A DNA stretch of 64,000 bases from Globodera rostochiensis (GCA_018350325.1 JAEVLN010000017.1:62001-126000); one strand, 5' to 3'; shown: positions 13,701 to 25,801, counted from the first letter of the stretch. Notes: generated by a model not told the origin, from the sequence alone. Translations and numbers: made by a program.

Positions 13701-16700
13701 ACGTAGTCGCCCAACTCCTCGCGGTCCAAAGTACGCTCCGCTCTGACAAGCCCGGAGTCGGGGTCCACCGACAGAAGGTCCGTCTCCACCGCCAGTCGAA
13801 ACTCCACCCGCCCATTTCTGCCCAAATCCGCGTCTGTCGCTCGGAGTTGGAGCAGTTCAATGCCCGGCGAGTTGCCCTAATGAAAAATTCTCCGAATACA
13901 TCTTGTCAACTTTTTCAAATTTTTGGAAAACAGTATCCCCAACCTCGGCAAGGCTAATACGGTATCCGGGCTGATCGAACACCGGTGAGTGAGTGTTGGC
14001 GTCACGGATTCGAACACGAAACTGCTGTCGAGCAGTTTTACGATCCTCAGCACGGATTGCCATGTCAGAAGCCACAATATCCAGAACTGAAATTCGAACT
14101 TTTCGCAAAATAAGCTCATTGCTCGCTCTGGTCACCATAATCATAGTAGTCTTGCCCATTTCGCTCTTTGGTGTCCTCCAGCAACTCGCCTAACCTCGAA
14201 CTTCGCACAAACAACCGGCCGGTGAGTGGTTCCACCTCAAAGTGCTCTTCGGCATGGTCGTCTTTAAAGTATTGGACAAATCCATTTGGCCCAAAAATGT
14301 CGCCGTCTTCGGCCATAACAGTCCCAACGGTCTAAACGCCTTAGAAAATGTCGGCGCCAATTAAAGGCTTTCCCACCGTCCCAATTGGCGCCGTCTCCGA
14401 AATCTCTCCCAAAATCGAACGATCTCCGACAAATTTGGGCGGGTATTTGTTGTCCATTTGGCACACATTTTGTAGCCATTCCGTTTTTGGCGGCAATAAA
14501 TGGGAATTTGAAGAGTTAGCGTCTATTGTCGGGTTGCGTTGGATAACAAATTGAAGTTGGGTTTGGAGTTGGAAGGGCCATCCACGATCCATGGCGATTA
14601 TACGAACAATTCGCTCTTCGGGCACATCCGATGACCAATCACCAGTGAGACGAATCTGGCAATTAAATTAATGCTATAGTAAGTGCCAATCTCAGCAGCA
14701 AATCCCCCTCCCCCCGCCCGCCTCTGGGGGGTTCAACCCAAAACACTTCCACCACCAACCAAACCAAACTATTCGTCTCATTTACCTCTCCGGACAACGG
14801 GTCGATGCTGAACAATCCCTGCGCCTCTCTGACGTCCTCCTCCACCATTTTGTAGACCAATTGTCCGTTCGAGCCTTCGTCATCGTCCGATGCTTTTGCT
14901 CGCCAAATTATGCTGTCCGACGGTGTTTTGGGCTTCAGTTGTCGCTCGGAGAGTTCTAAGCGATGTCCGAGAGGAATTTGGTCGAATTTTGGGCAGTGAT
15001 TGTTTGCATCGCGAAGTCGAAGCTGAAGAATAAAAAAGAATTTATTTATTATTCGATAAAGCTGCTAAAAGACTGCCTGAACGTGGGCGACAGATTCCCA
15101 TTGAATTAGCTGTTTATGTTCAGCCCTCACTGTGATGTTCCAAAGTCGCGCTTTCATCCGATCGAAGTTCAGCGGCGTGCCAATGCGAAGTTGGCCCGAT
15201 CGGTCGTTCAGTTGAAAGGGAAATTCGGTGGAATTTTGTTGATGCAGTTTAAATCTACAAAGCAAAAATTTAAAATGCCAAGAGGCATATTTAAATAATA
15301 TTATTTAAATATTAAAATTCTTACAAAATTTCTTTTCGATCATTCGGCCAACTCGCCGCAGCACCAAACTGCCAAACGAAAGCGCCAACGGATAAAGATT
15401 CGTTAATATCGATGATTTTAGGCGCTTTTTCGAGCCAAAATTTCCTTTTTGAGGGGTCCGCCCACACCTCCAATATTTCTTCGCCGATTTGTTCACGTTG
15501 TTGGCCATTCATTTTTTCGGCAATCCTACAAATTTTTAGTATTAAAATCAAAAAAAAAAAATTAAACGAAATTTATTATTTTTTGGATTGATTATTTCTT
15601 ATGACAAATTATTAATCAAATCATTCATTATTTACCTGTAAATTAGGACTCGGATTTGCAATTTCTCCCCATATTCCCTTTCTGGAAATGGCGGACAAAT
15701 CCACAAAGCGACTTCCTCCGCTTGCATTCGTTCCAACCACGCACAGTTTGACACTTTTGGTGCATTGTGCCGATGCGAAATGTCCAAAAAGATTGAATTT
15801 GGGTCGGAGTGCCCAATTCGAACAGTGCCAACTCGGGTCGGCTCAGAGAGAAATGGGCCAAATGGGAGTAGTTGGAAGCTCAGCTGAATTTGCATTTATT
15901 TTAAGAAATGAGCGAATAAAACGTCTCACTTTTGGCTTTTCTCGTTCCTTCCATCTGATCGAAATTTGCACTTTCGCTTTGTTTCGAATGGATGCCACGG
16001 GCAAAGGACTCTCGGCGCCGTCGCTTCGTTGAGAGTGCCGAAAGAGACGCGAGGCGCGGTCCTCAATTTGCACTTCCAAATGCAATTCTTCGTCGGGAAT
16101 GTCCCCCCCGGCGTCCAAACGGGCAAAGTTCCGCAGCCATCCGGTGGTCGGCTCTGAAACATTTGGAAACGATTGGACTGAATGAAAGTTGTGGAAGAAA
16201 GACCGATGAAGAAGTATGAAGACGGGTCCACTAGAGAGTAGTAAAGGGCCCCATTCAATCCCTCGTCCGCATCGAATGCCTCCACCCGGAGAAGCCGCGC
16301 ATTGAGTGGCACATCGTCTTCAATGTCCAGCCGATAGGCGAGCTCCTTGAACATCGGCGGGTTGTCGTTTTCGTCCAACACCCGAAGGTGGATCTGAAAC
16401 ATGGCCAAGTCCTTAGGCAGGAGATGATCCTCGTCCTTTTTACCGTTGTGGATGCTTCCATTGTATTCGCTCTTTTGCGTTTTGCGATTGCTCGGATAGT
16501 GAAAGTAAACTCCGACTGTTTGATAAGGAAAGGTGCGGTAAGAGTGATAAATCCTGCCGAATCTCCGGACATTGGCTACCTGTAATTCCCTGTTCAGCAC
16601 GTCCATCTGATCGCGATGTTCCAAGTGCAAAAAAGCGAAATTTCCAATTCGTTTGGCCGATGTCGCAAAACGTCCCTGTTTATCGCCCTAAGCAATAAAT

Positions 16701-17249
16701 GTGTCTTAAAATTATTATTGGCAGAAAAATCGACCACGATGCGGAAGCTGATCTGATTGTACCCTCGGGGGAGCCAAACACCGACCATTTGGGCATTTTC
16801 AGGGTTTGTGGCCACCGCCCGTTTGCCTGAAAGGGTTCAAAATTTTGTAAATTAATCATATCGACGGCATAACCTATGGAATTTTCGTAGACAGTCAAAT
16901 TATAAGAGGATGCCGTGAACTGAAAGTCGATTGGCGTGGCGGACGTGGGAAAGGCCGAATTCAAACGCCGATGACGGACATCGGATGGCAAATCGCCAAA
17001 ACCCGCAAAACTTCTGCTACGACGGTCTAAAGCAAGAATTGGATTTTTCTTAATTTGATATTTTGGGAATTAAATCAAACGTTTTCTGTGCCGGTGCCAA
17101 GTGGGGGCAGTTGAGTTGGACGACACAACCGGAATGAGAAGCGAAGTAAACAAAATGAAGATGAAAATGAAAGAAAATGTCTTCTTTTTGCTGACGATGT
17201 CCTTGCTGTGATCGCCACAATCTTTTGGTTTTAATCCGTCGATATTCAT
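1..17249 (-). CDS. Fat-like protocadherin (CDH-4/FAT family), multi-exon, 3' end outside window
   Basis: A very large single-pass adhesion receptor, expected at the cell surface in homophilic or heterophilic adhesion and planar/axon patterning. Reading the minus strand from the right there is a hydrophobic signal segment, then a long series of cadherin repeats with calcium-binding linkers. Legible linkers include DENDNPPMF near 16370, DVNDESPQC near 13620, DLNDNAPVF near 12370, DTNDESPVF near 9770, DVNDNVPEF near 7160, DVNDMAPEF near 5530, DENDNAPEC near 4010 and DVNDNAPAF near 3540. A Fat-type membrane-side segment (about 2640-1810) follows, then EGF, laminin G and EGF domains. The length fits the thirty-odd repeats of Fat proteins. 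Exons are separated by many short AT-rich introns, two of which hold tandem repeats. The ATG at 17249 is the last one before the signal sequence; an upstream coding exon cannot be excluded. The transmembrane and cytoplasmic parts lie left of position 1. Fat/CDH-4 is preferred over a classical (HMR-1) cadherin because of the length and the EGF-LamG-EGF order. Confidence 0.9.
2912..2995. repeat. 28-bp tandem repeat, 3 copies, cadherin intron
   Basis: Three head-to-tail copies of a 28-bp AT-rich unit beginning AAATATGGACTAATTAATTG, at 2912, 2940 and 2968. The third copy has one substitution (TTATATCC for TTGTATCC). The array overlaps the edge of an intron between cadherin exons. No function is visible. 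Confidence 0.9.
7833..8311. repeat. 63-bp minisatellite, about 7.6 copies, in a cadherin intron
   Basis: Units start with ATTCTTATTAATGTATTTTA at 7833 and recur every 63 bp (7896, 7959, 8022, 8085, 8148, 8211, then 8273 after a one-base loss). Two units carry CACATTAATG instead of CTTATTAATG. Copies are otherwise almost identical, so the expansion is recent. The array makes this intron the longest in the 5' half of the cadherin and contains no coding sequence. Confidence 0.95.
17027..17249 (-). other. N-terminal signal segment of the Fat-like cadherin
   Basis: After a polar N-terminus of about 23 residues the frame reads KKKTFSFIFIFILFTSLLIP and then VVSS, a basic-then-hydrophobic secretory signal. 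The exon ends in a basic stretch (HRHRKR) and the next exon resumes at about 17026 after an acceptor in a CTTTAG context. The first cadherin repeat then starts with the family-typical YNLTVYENS near 16900. The polar extension before the hydrophobic stretch is long for a signal peptide, so the exact start is uncertain. Confidence 0.65.
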
Positions 17250-18149
17250 CCCTTTGAATGCCAACTTTGGCGGCGATATGCACGGCACATTGACGAAAAC
17301 GCTGCCGAAGTCTTTGTGAGTGATGAGATCGTTCAGTTGGGAGGCTATCGAATGTAATGCTTTAAACTTCGAAGGTCATGAACATAAGCAAATGAAAGAA
17401 ACGAAATAAAATTTGAAATTGCGTTAATCGAACGCGTGCCGAAAAGCCATTCCCTCGCAATGTTCTCAATGAATTGGTTCCATGCCACTTTAGGGGGTTA
17501 AAACTGCGTCTATTCCAACCAAAAACAGCCATCAACAAGTAGTCGCCGTGCTTACTTAAGTGTTTCTTCCCCATTATTATTAATTAGCCTATGGACAATA
17601 AATAACAAATAATTGGGGGTTTCAACTGTCCAGACTCTCTCCCCCCCCCCCCAAATGTTGGCACATTTCAAAGGCCGTGGCGGCAGGGCAGGCCGGAGAC
17701 AATGACCGCCCCAACAAAACAAATAATTAACGCCAAAATATGAATGTTCAGTGTGTTATTTCTTTACGTTTATTCACTTTGATGAAAGTAAATTGAATTT
17801 CTGCATAAAAATTATGAAGCGTTTGTTGTCTTTGAAGTGAAATGAGATAATTGAGCCAACAAAAGCAATTTGTTTACAAAAATCTGCCAATTAATTTAAT
17901 GAAAACAAATCAATTACTTTTTGCCTAAACATAAACAAAATGGCGGTGAAATTGGAAACTAAAGGGGGTCACATACAATTTACAGAGAGAAGGCGGGGGG
18001 GGGGGGGGGGGGGGAGCCAAGCCCATAATTATGGGACACTCGTCCGTCCGTCTTCTCCATCGAATGAATGTACAAGTTGTTGTTCGGCATGGAGTGGACA
18101 AAATGGGCGAGAAAGACAGAAATGGGTTGGAAATGGTTGAAATGGAAGG
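17250..18149. other. 5' flank of the Fat-like cadherin, no gene seen
   Basis: This stretch lies upstream of the cadherin start and should contain its promoter and 5' UTR. It is AT-rich with poly-C (about 17641-17652) and a long poly-G run (about 17997-18014). Short open frames here have no recognisable domain. I see no convincing core promoter motif. Confidence 0.5.
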
Positions 18150-19502
18150 CCAAAATTAGCGGGAAAGATTGGAAGCTCTAATGAATTAAGACTTTCACTC
18201 ATTTGGGACTAAAATTAGCGGGAAAGATTGGAAGCTCTAATGAATTAAGACTTTCACTCATTTGGGACCAAAATTAGCGAGAAAGATTGGAAGCTCTAAT
18301 GAATTAAGACTTTCACTCATTTGGGACCAAAATTAGCGGGAAAGATTGGAAGCTCTAATGAATTAAGACTTTCACTCATTTGGGACCAAATTAGCGGGAA
18401 AGATTGGAAGCTCTAATGAATTAAGACTTTCACTCATTTGGGACCAAAATTAGCGGGAAAGATTGGAAGCTCTAATGAATTAAGACTTTCACTCATTTGG
18501 GACTAAAATTAGCGGGAAAGATTGGAAGCTCTAATGAATTAAGACTTTCACTCATTTGGGACCAAAATTAGCGAGAAAGATTGGAAGCTCTAATGAATTA
18601 AGACTTTCACTCATTTGGGACCAAAATTAGCGGGAAAGATTGGAAGCTCTAATGAATTAAGACTTTCACTCATTTGGGACCAAATTAGCGGGAAAGATTG
18701 GAAGCTCTAATGAATTAAGACTTTCACTCATTTGGGACCAAAATTAGCGGGAAAGATTGGAAGCTCTAATGAATTAAGACTTTCACTCATTTGGGACCAA
18801 AATTAGCGGGAAAGATTGGAAGCTCTAATGAATTAAGACTTTCACTCATTTGGGACCAAAATTAGCGGGAAAGATTGGAAGCTCTAATGAATTAAGACTT
18901 TCACTCATTTGGGACCAAAATTAGCGGGAAAGATTGGAAGCTCTAATGAATTAAGACTTTCACTCATTTGGGACCAAAATTAGCGGGAAAGATTGGAAGC
19001 TCTAATGAATTAAGACTTTCACTCATTTGGGACCAAAATTAGCGGGAAAGATTGGAAGCTCTAATGAATTAAAACTTTCACTCATTTGGGACCAAAATTA
19101 GCGGGAAAGATTGGAAGCTCTAATGAATTAAGACTTTCACTCATTTGGGACCAAAATTAGCGGGAAAGATTGGAAGCTCTAATGAATTAAGACTTTCACT
19201 CATTTGGGACCAAAATTAGCGGGAAAGATTGGAAGCTCTAATGAATTAAGACTTTCACTCATTTGGGACCAAAATTAGCGGGAAAGATTGGAAGCTCTAA
19301 TGAATTAAGACTTTCACTCATTTGGGACCAAAATTAGCGGGAAAGATTGGAAGCTCTAATGAATTAAGACTTTCACTCATTTGGGACCAAAATTAGCGGG
19401 AAAGATTGGAAGCTCTAATGAATTAAGACTTTCACTCATTTGGGACCAAAATTAGCGGGAAAGATTGGAAGCTCTAATGAATTAAGACTTTCACTCATTT
19501 GG
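18150..19502. repeat. 59-bp minisatellite, about 23 copies
   Basis: A head-to-tail array of a 59-bp unit containing TTAGCGGGAAAGATTGGAAG and then CTCTAATGAATTAAGACTTT. Copies are nearly identical. Variants include ACTAAAATT for ACCAAAATT, GCGAG for GCGGG, and a two-base loss giving ACCAAATTAG. The order of variants in the first ten or so units repeats as a block of five. The array sits about 0.9 kb upstream of the cadherin start, with poly-G close on its left side and poly-C on its right. No open frame runs through it. Confidence 0.97.
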
Positions 19503-22500
19503 ATGACCTCCCCCCCCCCCCCAATTGGTCGGCCGTTGGCCCTTTCTTCAACATTTGGCGGTTAGCACAACGCCAGCAGAAAACGGCACACTAAGCCAAT
19601 ATTTACTTAACGCAAAAGGAATGGCACAATTGGAAGTGAGTGGGGAAGAGGGAGAAAATGAAGAACAATCCCAGGGATTGGCCAATTGTGGAGAAGCTTT
19701 GTGAAATAATAACTTTCTATCAAATTTTTCAGTCGTATTGAATGTGTATAGTAACATAAAAAAGTAAAAGTTTTGTGGACACAAAGCTTAGTGGCCATAT
19801 GGGAGGCACGAGGAGTTGGGAGAGCTGGGGAAAGAGAGGGAGGGAGAGGAAAAGCTGACTGACTGACTCCGGTGGCCTCTCAGGGAAGGAAAAGCTGGCG
19901 GGTGACCGGGGGGGGGCGACAGGACGGCGATTTGTGAGGGCGACGTTTGTTGGTTTGGGATAGGAATGAATGAATAATGCGTACAAATGGGGGGGGGGGG
20001 GGGAATTAATGGAGAAAAAGCGGATGAGAGGGGAAGTTTTTGGGGGGGGGCGGATGATTTTAAGCATGAAAAGGATGAAAATGTGTGTTATTTGCAAAGG
20101 AATATATATAATAAGCCTTTCTGGACGAATTAAGTGTCTGTCAGAGGGCTTACATCACCAAATTTCCAAATCAGGCATCGTCAAAAAGGATCAACAATTA
20201 GAAAATGCCTGCCAATCTTGCTATTATTATGCAATCGGAATTATATGTAATAAGCACTTGACAAAACCCACAAATTCCGATAATTGAGTTAAATGAATTG
20301 GCTTATGGAGAAGAAAAGCGAAGGGACTTTGGAATATGGCCCGTGCCCCAAAGATCGGCGGCACAACAAATTTAAGCCGAATTTGCAGCCCAAAGCTCAT
20401 TAGCCTATCTGGCCAATGGACGGCCATCGGAATTAGCGGAAGATGGCCAGATGAGATAAGGGAAGTGCGTGGGCAATGGCCAAAGAGGCAAAGGCCACGC
20501 AACGGCACTTGGCCATCCGAAACGCCTGAGGGCCTTTTTGCCATGGAATGGGCGAATGAATGAGTTAATGAACGGATGGAATTACAGAAAAATGCGCTTT
20601 AATAAAGAATCACTAATTACGTCGTCTGTCAATGAGTCCTTATTAATTGAAATGCTATTATCGGCAGAATAATTGACTGATTGATTGTGTCGCGGCATCC
20701 CCCCCCCCCCCCCCCCCCCCTCCCCTCCCCTAAGGGCAGCACGCAAAAATCGGAGTTTTGTTTGTTGCGGTGGTGGACTGTGGGGGTACAATGGAAAATG
20801 TGTGGGTGGGAATTTGTCAGAGGGGGGGGGGGGGGAGCATCCGTTACGGGGATAAAACAAATAAATGATGAATGGAATGAATGGAATGAATGTTGTGGCG
20901 TGGTGGGTGGGAGAATAATTGTTTCGATCAAATTTACAAATTGTTAATTTTCTATTATTAGAAATATTGAAAATAGTTTGGTCATTTTTTTAATTTGAAA
21001 GATTTGTCGCGTTTGCGTTATACTTACTTAAAGATTGTCTGACGGAAAGTGTCCTTCACTGACTGGTTCATCTTCTGCTCATCTCCCCCCCCCCCAATTA
21101 ATCATTGCAACTTTCACACATAAAATAACCAACCCAAAAGAGGGGGGGGGGGGTTGGTTGAAGAATGAATTGGTTGGTTAAATGGACAATTTGCCATTGG
21201 AAAGCGATGGAATGTAATGATAGCGATCAGCAGCAGACGGCCATATAAAAATGCTGTGTTTTTTACATTTCACAGAGATAAACGATTTGATTTTAAAAAT
21301 GTCGCCAAGCAAAAAAAAACGGAACAAAAATTGCTTACAGAAGACACAAATTATGTTCTTTTTTATTGCTGTTCAGACCAAATATTCAAAAATGTTGGAA
21401 TGAACAAATCAGTGGCTTTGCTCTTACAATCGATTCTCTTATATTTATGGTAATTTAATGGGCGGCATTCCCTGCGGGAATGTTTTCAGCGACGGCCTCC
21501 GGCGATTTCATCCTCAATTTATTCATCACGCCCAAATGGCTCCGTTTATCGTCCGGACTCCGGAGAGAAAGCGAATGGATTTGGGAAGAGTTGGCTGGGC
21601 GGGGACTGCCAAGACGAATAAAACTCATTCGCCGATTTCGCAGCGATAAATTCGCACATTTTGGCGAAAATCGGACAATTTTTAACTTAAAATTCTCGGA
21701 AAGAGTTGAATATCAATAGGGGCAGAAGACTTGAAGATTGATGACAAATGGACAAATGCCAAGTGAGGGAATCTCATGGGTATTTAAAGGAATGATCGAA
21801 CTTTCCCCCTGACCCCAACAACCCAATTTTAATATCCCTGCGTTGCTTATTCGTTTTGAACAGAAAACCATTCGAAACGCACAGAAACTTTCACTTGGTT
21901 CGCTCTAATTACGCATTCGTAAACTCATTTTGTTATTTTGTACAATTTGTAAGCCTAAAGTGGGCGATCAATCAAATTTAGCTTCGATCGCAGATAGAAA
22001 ATTGGGAATGGCCGGGATGAAACTGAACTGGCTGTGATCGGTGGGTAAAGAGAGGGCGAAAGTGGGAGGGAGGACAAAGCAAATATTGAAAATGGTACAG
22101 AAAATTGGAGAAAATATCTTTTAACATAACGTAATAGTACTAAAAATAAATAAATTTGAAAAGAAAAATATTTGTAACATTTAACTTTGTTTATAAGAAA
22201 ATGTAATTTAAAAAAGAATTTTAAAAAACATTGAAACACTCACTAATCCTTTCGCTAAAACGGGGATAATATTCCATTTATCAAAACCCCTCCCAAAATT
22301 AGCATGACAAAAAAAGCTAAAACATTTTTATAAGTTTTGTCAACAGCGACCATTTCCCCTCGTGCCCTTAATGGCCTCTTTGCTTGGGCTAATGGTTTCG
22401 GCTTTTGCTAAAAGGGAGGGAGGGGGGGGGTCGTAATCATTTTGGATCCGCCGTTTCCGCGCGTAAAAGTTTTGTTTTGTGAAATTAAAAATTGACAATG

Positions 22501-24534
22501 CTTTACCATTGCCAAATTTAGCACAAAAATATTTATGTTTTTTGGACGCTGAAACACCAATCCTTGGCGACAGGGGACAAAAGAATTCTCGCTAAAGCAA
22601 TTTGTTTAGTAGCATAAGTGTGTGTGAATGTGTAGTAAAATCAAAACGATAATAATTTGAGGACCAGACAAACTGGGTGATTTATGGAACTTTAAAGTGT
22701 GAAAAGCAATTTATCCCTCTGCTCGTTGGTTCGTGAATAATTTCTTTTGAAATGATCTGACGAACATCTCTAACCCCCCCCCCCCCCCGTCCAACCGTCC
22801 GTCCGTCCGTCCGACAACATCTTCCCATTCTTATTGCCCCCCCCCCGGCAGTCCAATTCCCTCTTCTGCTGCGGGGGGAGTGTGGTGGGGCGGAGTGACC
22901 TTCCCCCCCCCCCCCCGCCTATTCTCTCCGCTTCGTCCGCCTTGAAGCTCTCAAAAAATGCTCTTTCCCCCAGGCAGAAAGAACATTGGCGTTGTGTCGT
23001 ATTCGTTGCCCTTTGTAAGGAATGGGAAAATTGCTGGTGGCGGATGGATTGTTGGGAGTGGGAGAGGGTTTGGTGACGATGACGATGAGAGAGGGGGGGG
23101 GGGGGGGGTATTAAGAATTAAACGGGCAGAGGAACGCAGGGAAAATGTTAAATTCCATTAAATTTCTCTCCTGACTGTGAACCCATTTGTCCTCCTAATT
23201 AATGTTAAAGTTTGGGATTTTGTTGTTGCAGAATGTGCAAAAACTGTTCAACAACAAAACAAATTTTGTACATTAATATATCGGCTTATACATAAGGGGG
23301 AGGGATTGAATGAATGTGCGCGCGTATAAGGCGATTTTGGAGCATTTTTTGGATGGACGAAGCCAATTGGTCACTCTCATCGCCTTTTACAGACTCTCAA
23401 CGAATTCCACGCCAGTTTTAACTCACAATTCTTCACCATAATTCATATTTCACTTGGCTTCGCCCCTTTTTTAATACGGAAAAAGGAAAATAATTGATTA
23501 TTTTCAAAAAAAATCAGAGACTTTTTCACAAAATTTCTTGAGTTGATGCAATAAAAACAAAAAATGTGCCCTTAAAAATTAAAAAAATTTTCAACTTACC
23601 CTAATAAAGATTGACAAATTTTAAGGTTTTTAAGCATAAATTGACTGAATTGGTCAGTTTTAGCCAGAGGTCGTAACTAAAATTTTCAAAATGGACATAG
23701 GGCAAAAACTGATTTTGGGGTCAGAAATAAGGACATTTTACAAAATGTTCAAAAATGCAGTTTTTTAAACATATTTCTTGACTCCAACAATTTTTTTCAA
23801 CCTTCACAAAATTCGAAAATAAGGACGGATGCCTCAAATAAGGACAAATCTTACAATCCGAGCTCTAATAAGGACATCGAAAATCAAAAATAAGATTAGG
23901 GGTTCGAAATAAGGACAAACTTTTAAACGTTCTAAAATTTGATTAAAAAAAACATATTTTGGCATAAATAGACCGGATCCGGACAGTTTGGCGCCGGCCG
24001 TAGGAAATTTATGATAAGCAATAAAATAAAAGAACGGTGGTGTAGAAGGCCAACGAAGTGAGTAGGCCAACGAAAAGGCCATCGCGGGCAGAGGAGGGAT
24101 CGATAAGCACAGAAAACGCTGGGGGGGGGGGGGATTGGTTGTTGTGGCAGGGGCAGGGACCAAATGGAGGAAGGCAAACCACCGTCCAACGGACGGGCGG
24201 ACGGACGGACGTTGTGAGAGGAGGGACCGGAAAGGTCAGCGCAGACGGACATCGATGGGAAGGCGGAGGCCGAAGAGAATGTCGTCGTCATCAACTTGAC
24301 CCCCCCCCCCCCCTCCCCCCACGCCCACCGACCCATTCACAACCATCCGAAACACAGAGCCAGGGACGAACAAAACAAAAAATATTTAAGAAATGACGAA
24401 ATCAGCTAACATGGACATTCCGCGTACTGCGCAATTTTGTTTTGCCAAATCTGGCGGATCCGGTCTCGGGCGTTTGAGCACTTATTTTTTTATTTGGCCT
24501 CTATTCTCTTCAAAATGTCCTTGAAAATGACGAA
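19503..24534. other. Gene-poor intergenic region with homopolymer G/C tracts
   Basis: I find no gene with recognisable domains or a plausible exon series here. The region holds repeated runs of 9-20 G or C (for example near 19510, 19990, 20700, 20825, 21140, 22775, 22903, 23093, 24120 and 24300) and short GTCC/GGAC microsatellites near 22790-22812 and 24190-24210 in opposite orientation. Between about 23640 and 23930 the motif ATAAGGACA recurs at irregular spacing. Short open frames (for example 21480-21719, 22834-23161) lack any family signature and have low-complexity translations. Confidence 0.6.
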
Positions 24535-25245
24535 ACGGGCAAACTCCGTCCCGCCAACTCCGTCCCGAGCCAACTCCGTCCCGACCCAACTCCGTCCCGC
24601 CAAATCCGTCCCGAGCCAACTCCGTCCCAGCTACAAATTTTAGATTCAAAAGAGTGATACTCTAAATTTTTAAAATTACGAAAAAGCATAGGGGGGGGGA
24701 CCCTTTTGGTCAACATTTTTGGAAAGGGTTTTTATTCTTAAATAAACTAGAAATATGTTATTTAATGCACTGACTACGAATTCGTAAATAAAAATTAAAA
24801 ATTGAGAATTTAAAACGGTTTTTGAATGGGTTGAAATTTTTGAAAATTACGGAAAAAACGACTTCTAAGTAACTCCAAAGCCGGATTGGCTTAGGCCTAA
24901 GCCTAACGAACCCCAACCTAGGGTGGCTTAGGCCTAAGCCTAACGAACCCCAATCTAGGGTGGCTTACAAATAAACCAGATCAATCCCCATTTGATTATT
25001 GAAGGCTTAGCGGAATTTCGGGCAATTACCGAATGAACACTTGAATTTATTTTGTTTACATTACTTCATTTGTTTAACTTTGAAAAAATCTTTGTGAAAA
25101 TTTTTGTTTTTCTGAGGAGTCACTTTTTTGTAACTGGGACGGAGTTGGCTGGGACGGAGTTGGACGGAGTTGGCTCGAGACGGAGGGACGGAGTTGGCTG
25201 GGACGGAGTTGGCTGGGACGGAGTTGGCGGGACGGAGCTGACCCC
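24535..25245. mobile_element. Fold-back element with inverted arrays of a CCAACTCCGTCCCG unit
   Basis: The left end (about 24540-24635) has six or seven imperfect copies of CCAACTCCGTCCCG. The right end (about 25135-25243) has the reverse complement, CGGGACGGAGTTGG, in similar number. The pairing extends inward (CCAGCTACAAA on the left, TTTGTAACTGG on the right). About 490 bp of non-coding AT-rich DNA lies between, including a duplicated segment with TTAGGCCTAAGCCTAA. The structure resembles a fold-back DNA transposon relic. I could not identify a target duplication, so the mobile origin is inference. Confidence 0.6.
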
Positions 25246-25351
25246 TACTCCGAAAATGAGCACCTAGCTGGAAGTTTAAAAATTTACATGTTTTGGCATT
25301 GTGTATTGACACTCGGACCATTCGACACTCGGATCGGAAGCGCCGCCAGTC

Positions 25352-25801
25352 GGAGCACCACGATTCGGCGCGCACGATTCGGCGCGCACGTTTCGGCGCG
25401 CACGATTCGGCGCGGCACGATTCGGCGCCGACAAGTTTTTCGTTATAACTTAGTTCAAAGTCAACTAAACCAAACATACTTGGTATCATTCGAAAGCTCT
25501 TAGTATGCTGAACCTTTGATCAAGCTAAAGCTAACCGATTTGTCTTTCCAAAAAAAAGTTATAGCTTAAAATCTTAGAAAATTTCTGTTTTTTGTGCCAA
25601 CTTTTAGTTATGGTGCCATAACTTTTTTTTTGGAAAGACAAATCGCTTAGCTTTAGCTTGATCAAAGGTTCAGCATACTAAGAGCTTTCGAATGATACCA
25701 ATTATGTTTGGTTTAGTTGACTTTGAACTAAGTTATAACGAAAAACTTGTCGGCGCCGAATCGTGCCGCGCCGAATCGTGCGCGCCGAATCGAGGTGTAC
25801 C
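25352..25801. mobile_element. 450-bp palindromic DNA element with about 200-bp inverted arms
   Basis: The left arm (25352-25566) and right arm (about 25616-25801) are reverse complements over almost their whole length, separated by a loop of about 50 bp. Each arm has an outer GATTCGGCGCGCAC tandem and an inner part with the CTTTGATCAAGCTAAAGCTA motif. The ends are GGAGCACC on the left and GGTGTACC on the right. The direct repeat GCCGCCAGTC flanks it at 25342-25351 and 25802-25811. Long inverted arms with a 9-11 bp target duplication are typical of Mutator-like non-autonomous elements, so that class is my best guess. It sits 190 bp upstream of the AFG3L2-type start. No coding capacity. Confidence 0.75.

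Noticed and set aside
18150..19502. CRISPR-like array
   Set aside because: The 59-bp units are contiguous with no unique spacers and the host is a eukaryote, so it is a minisatellite.
20582..20947. Proline- or glycine-rich open frames on both strands
   Set aside because: They are produced by poly-C/poly-G tracts at about 20700 and 20822 and lack splice partners or domains.
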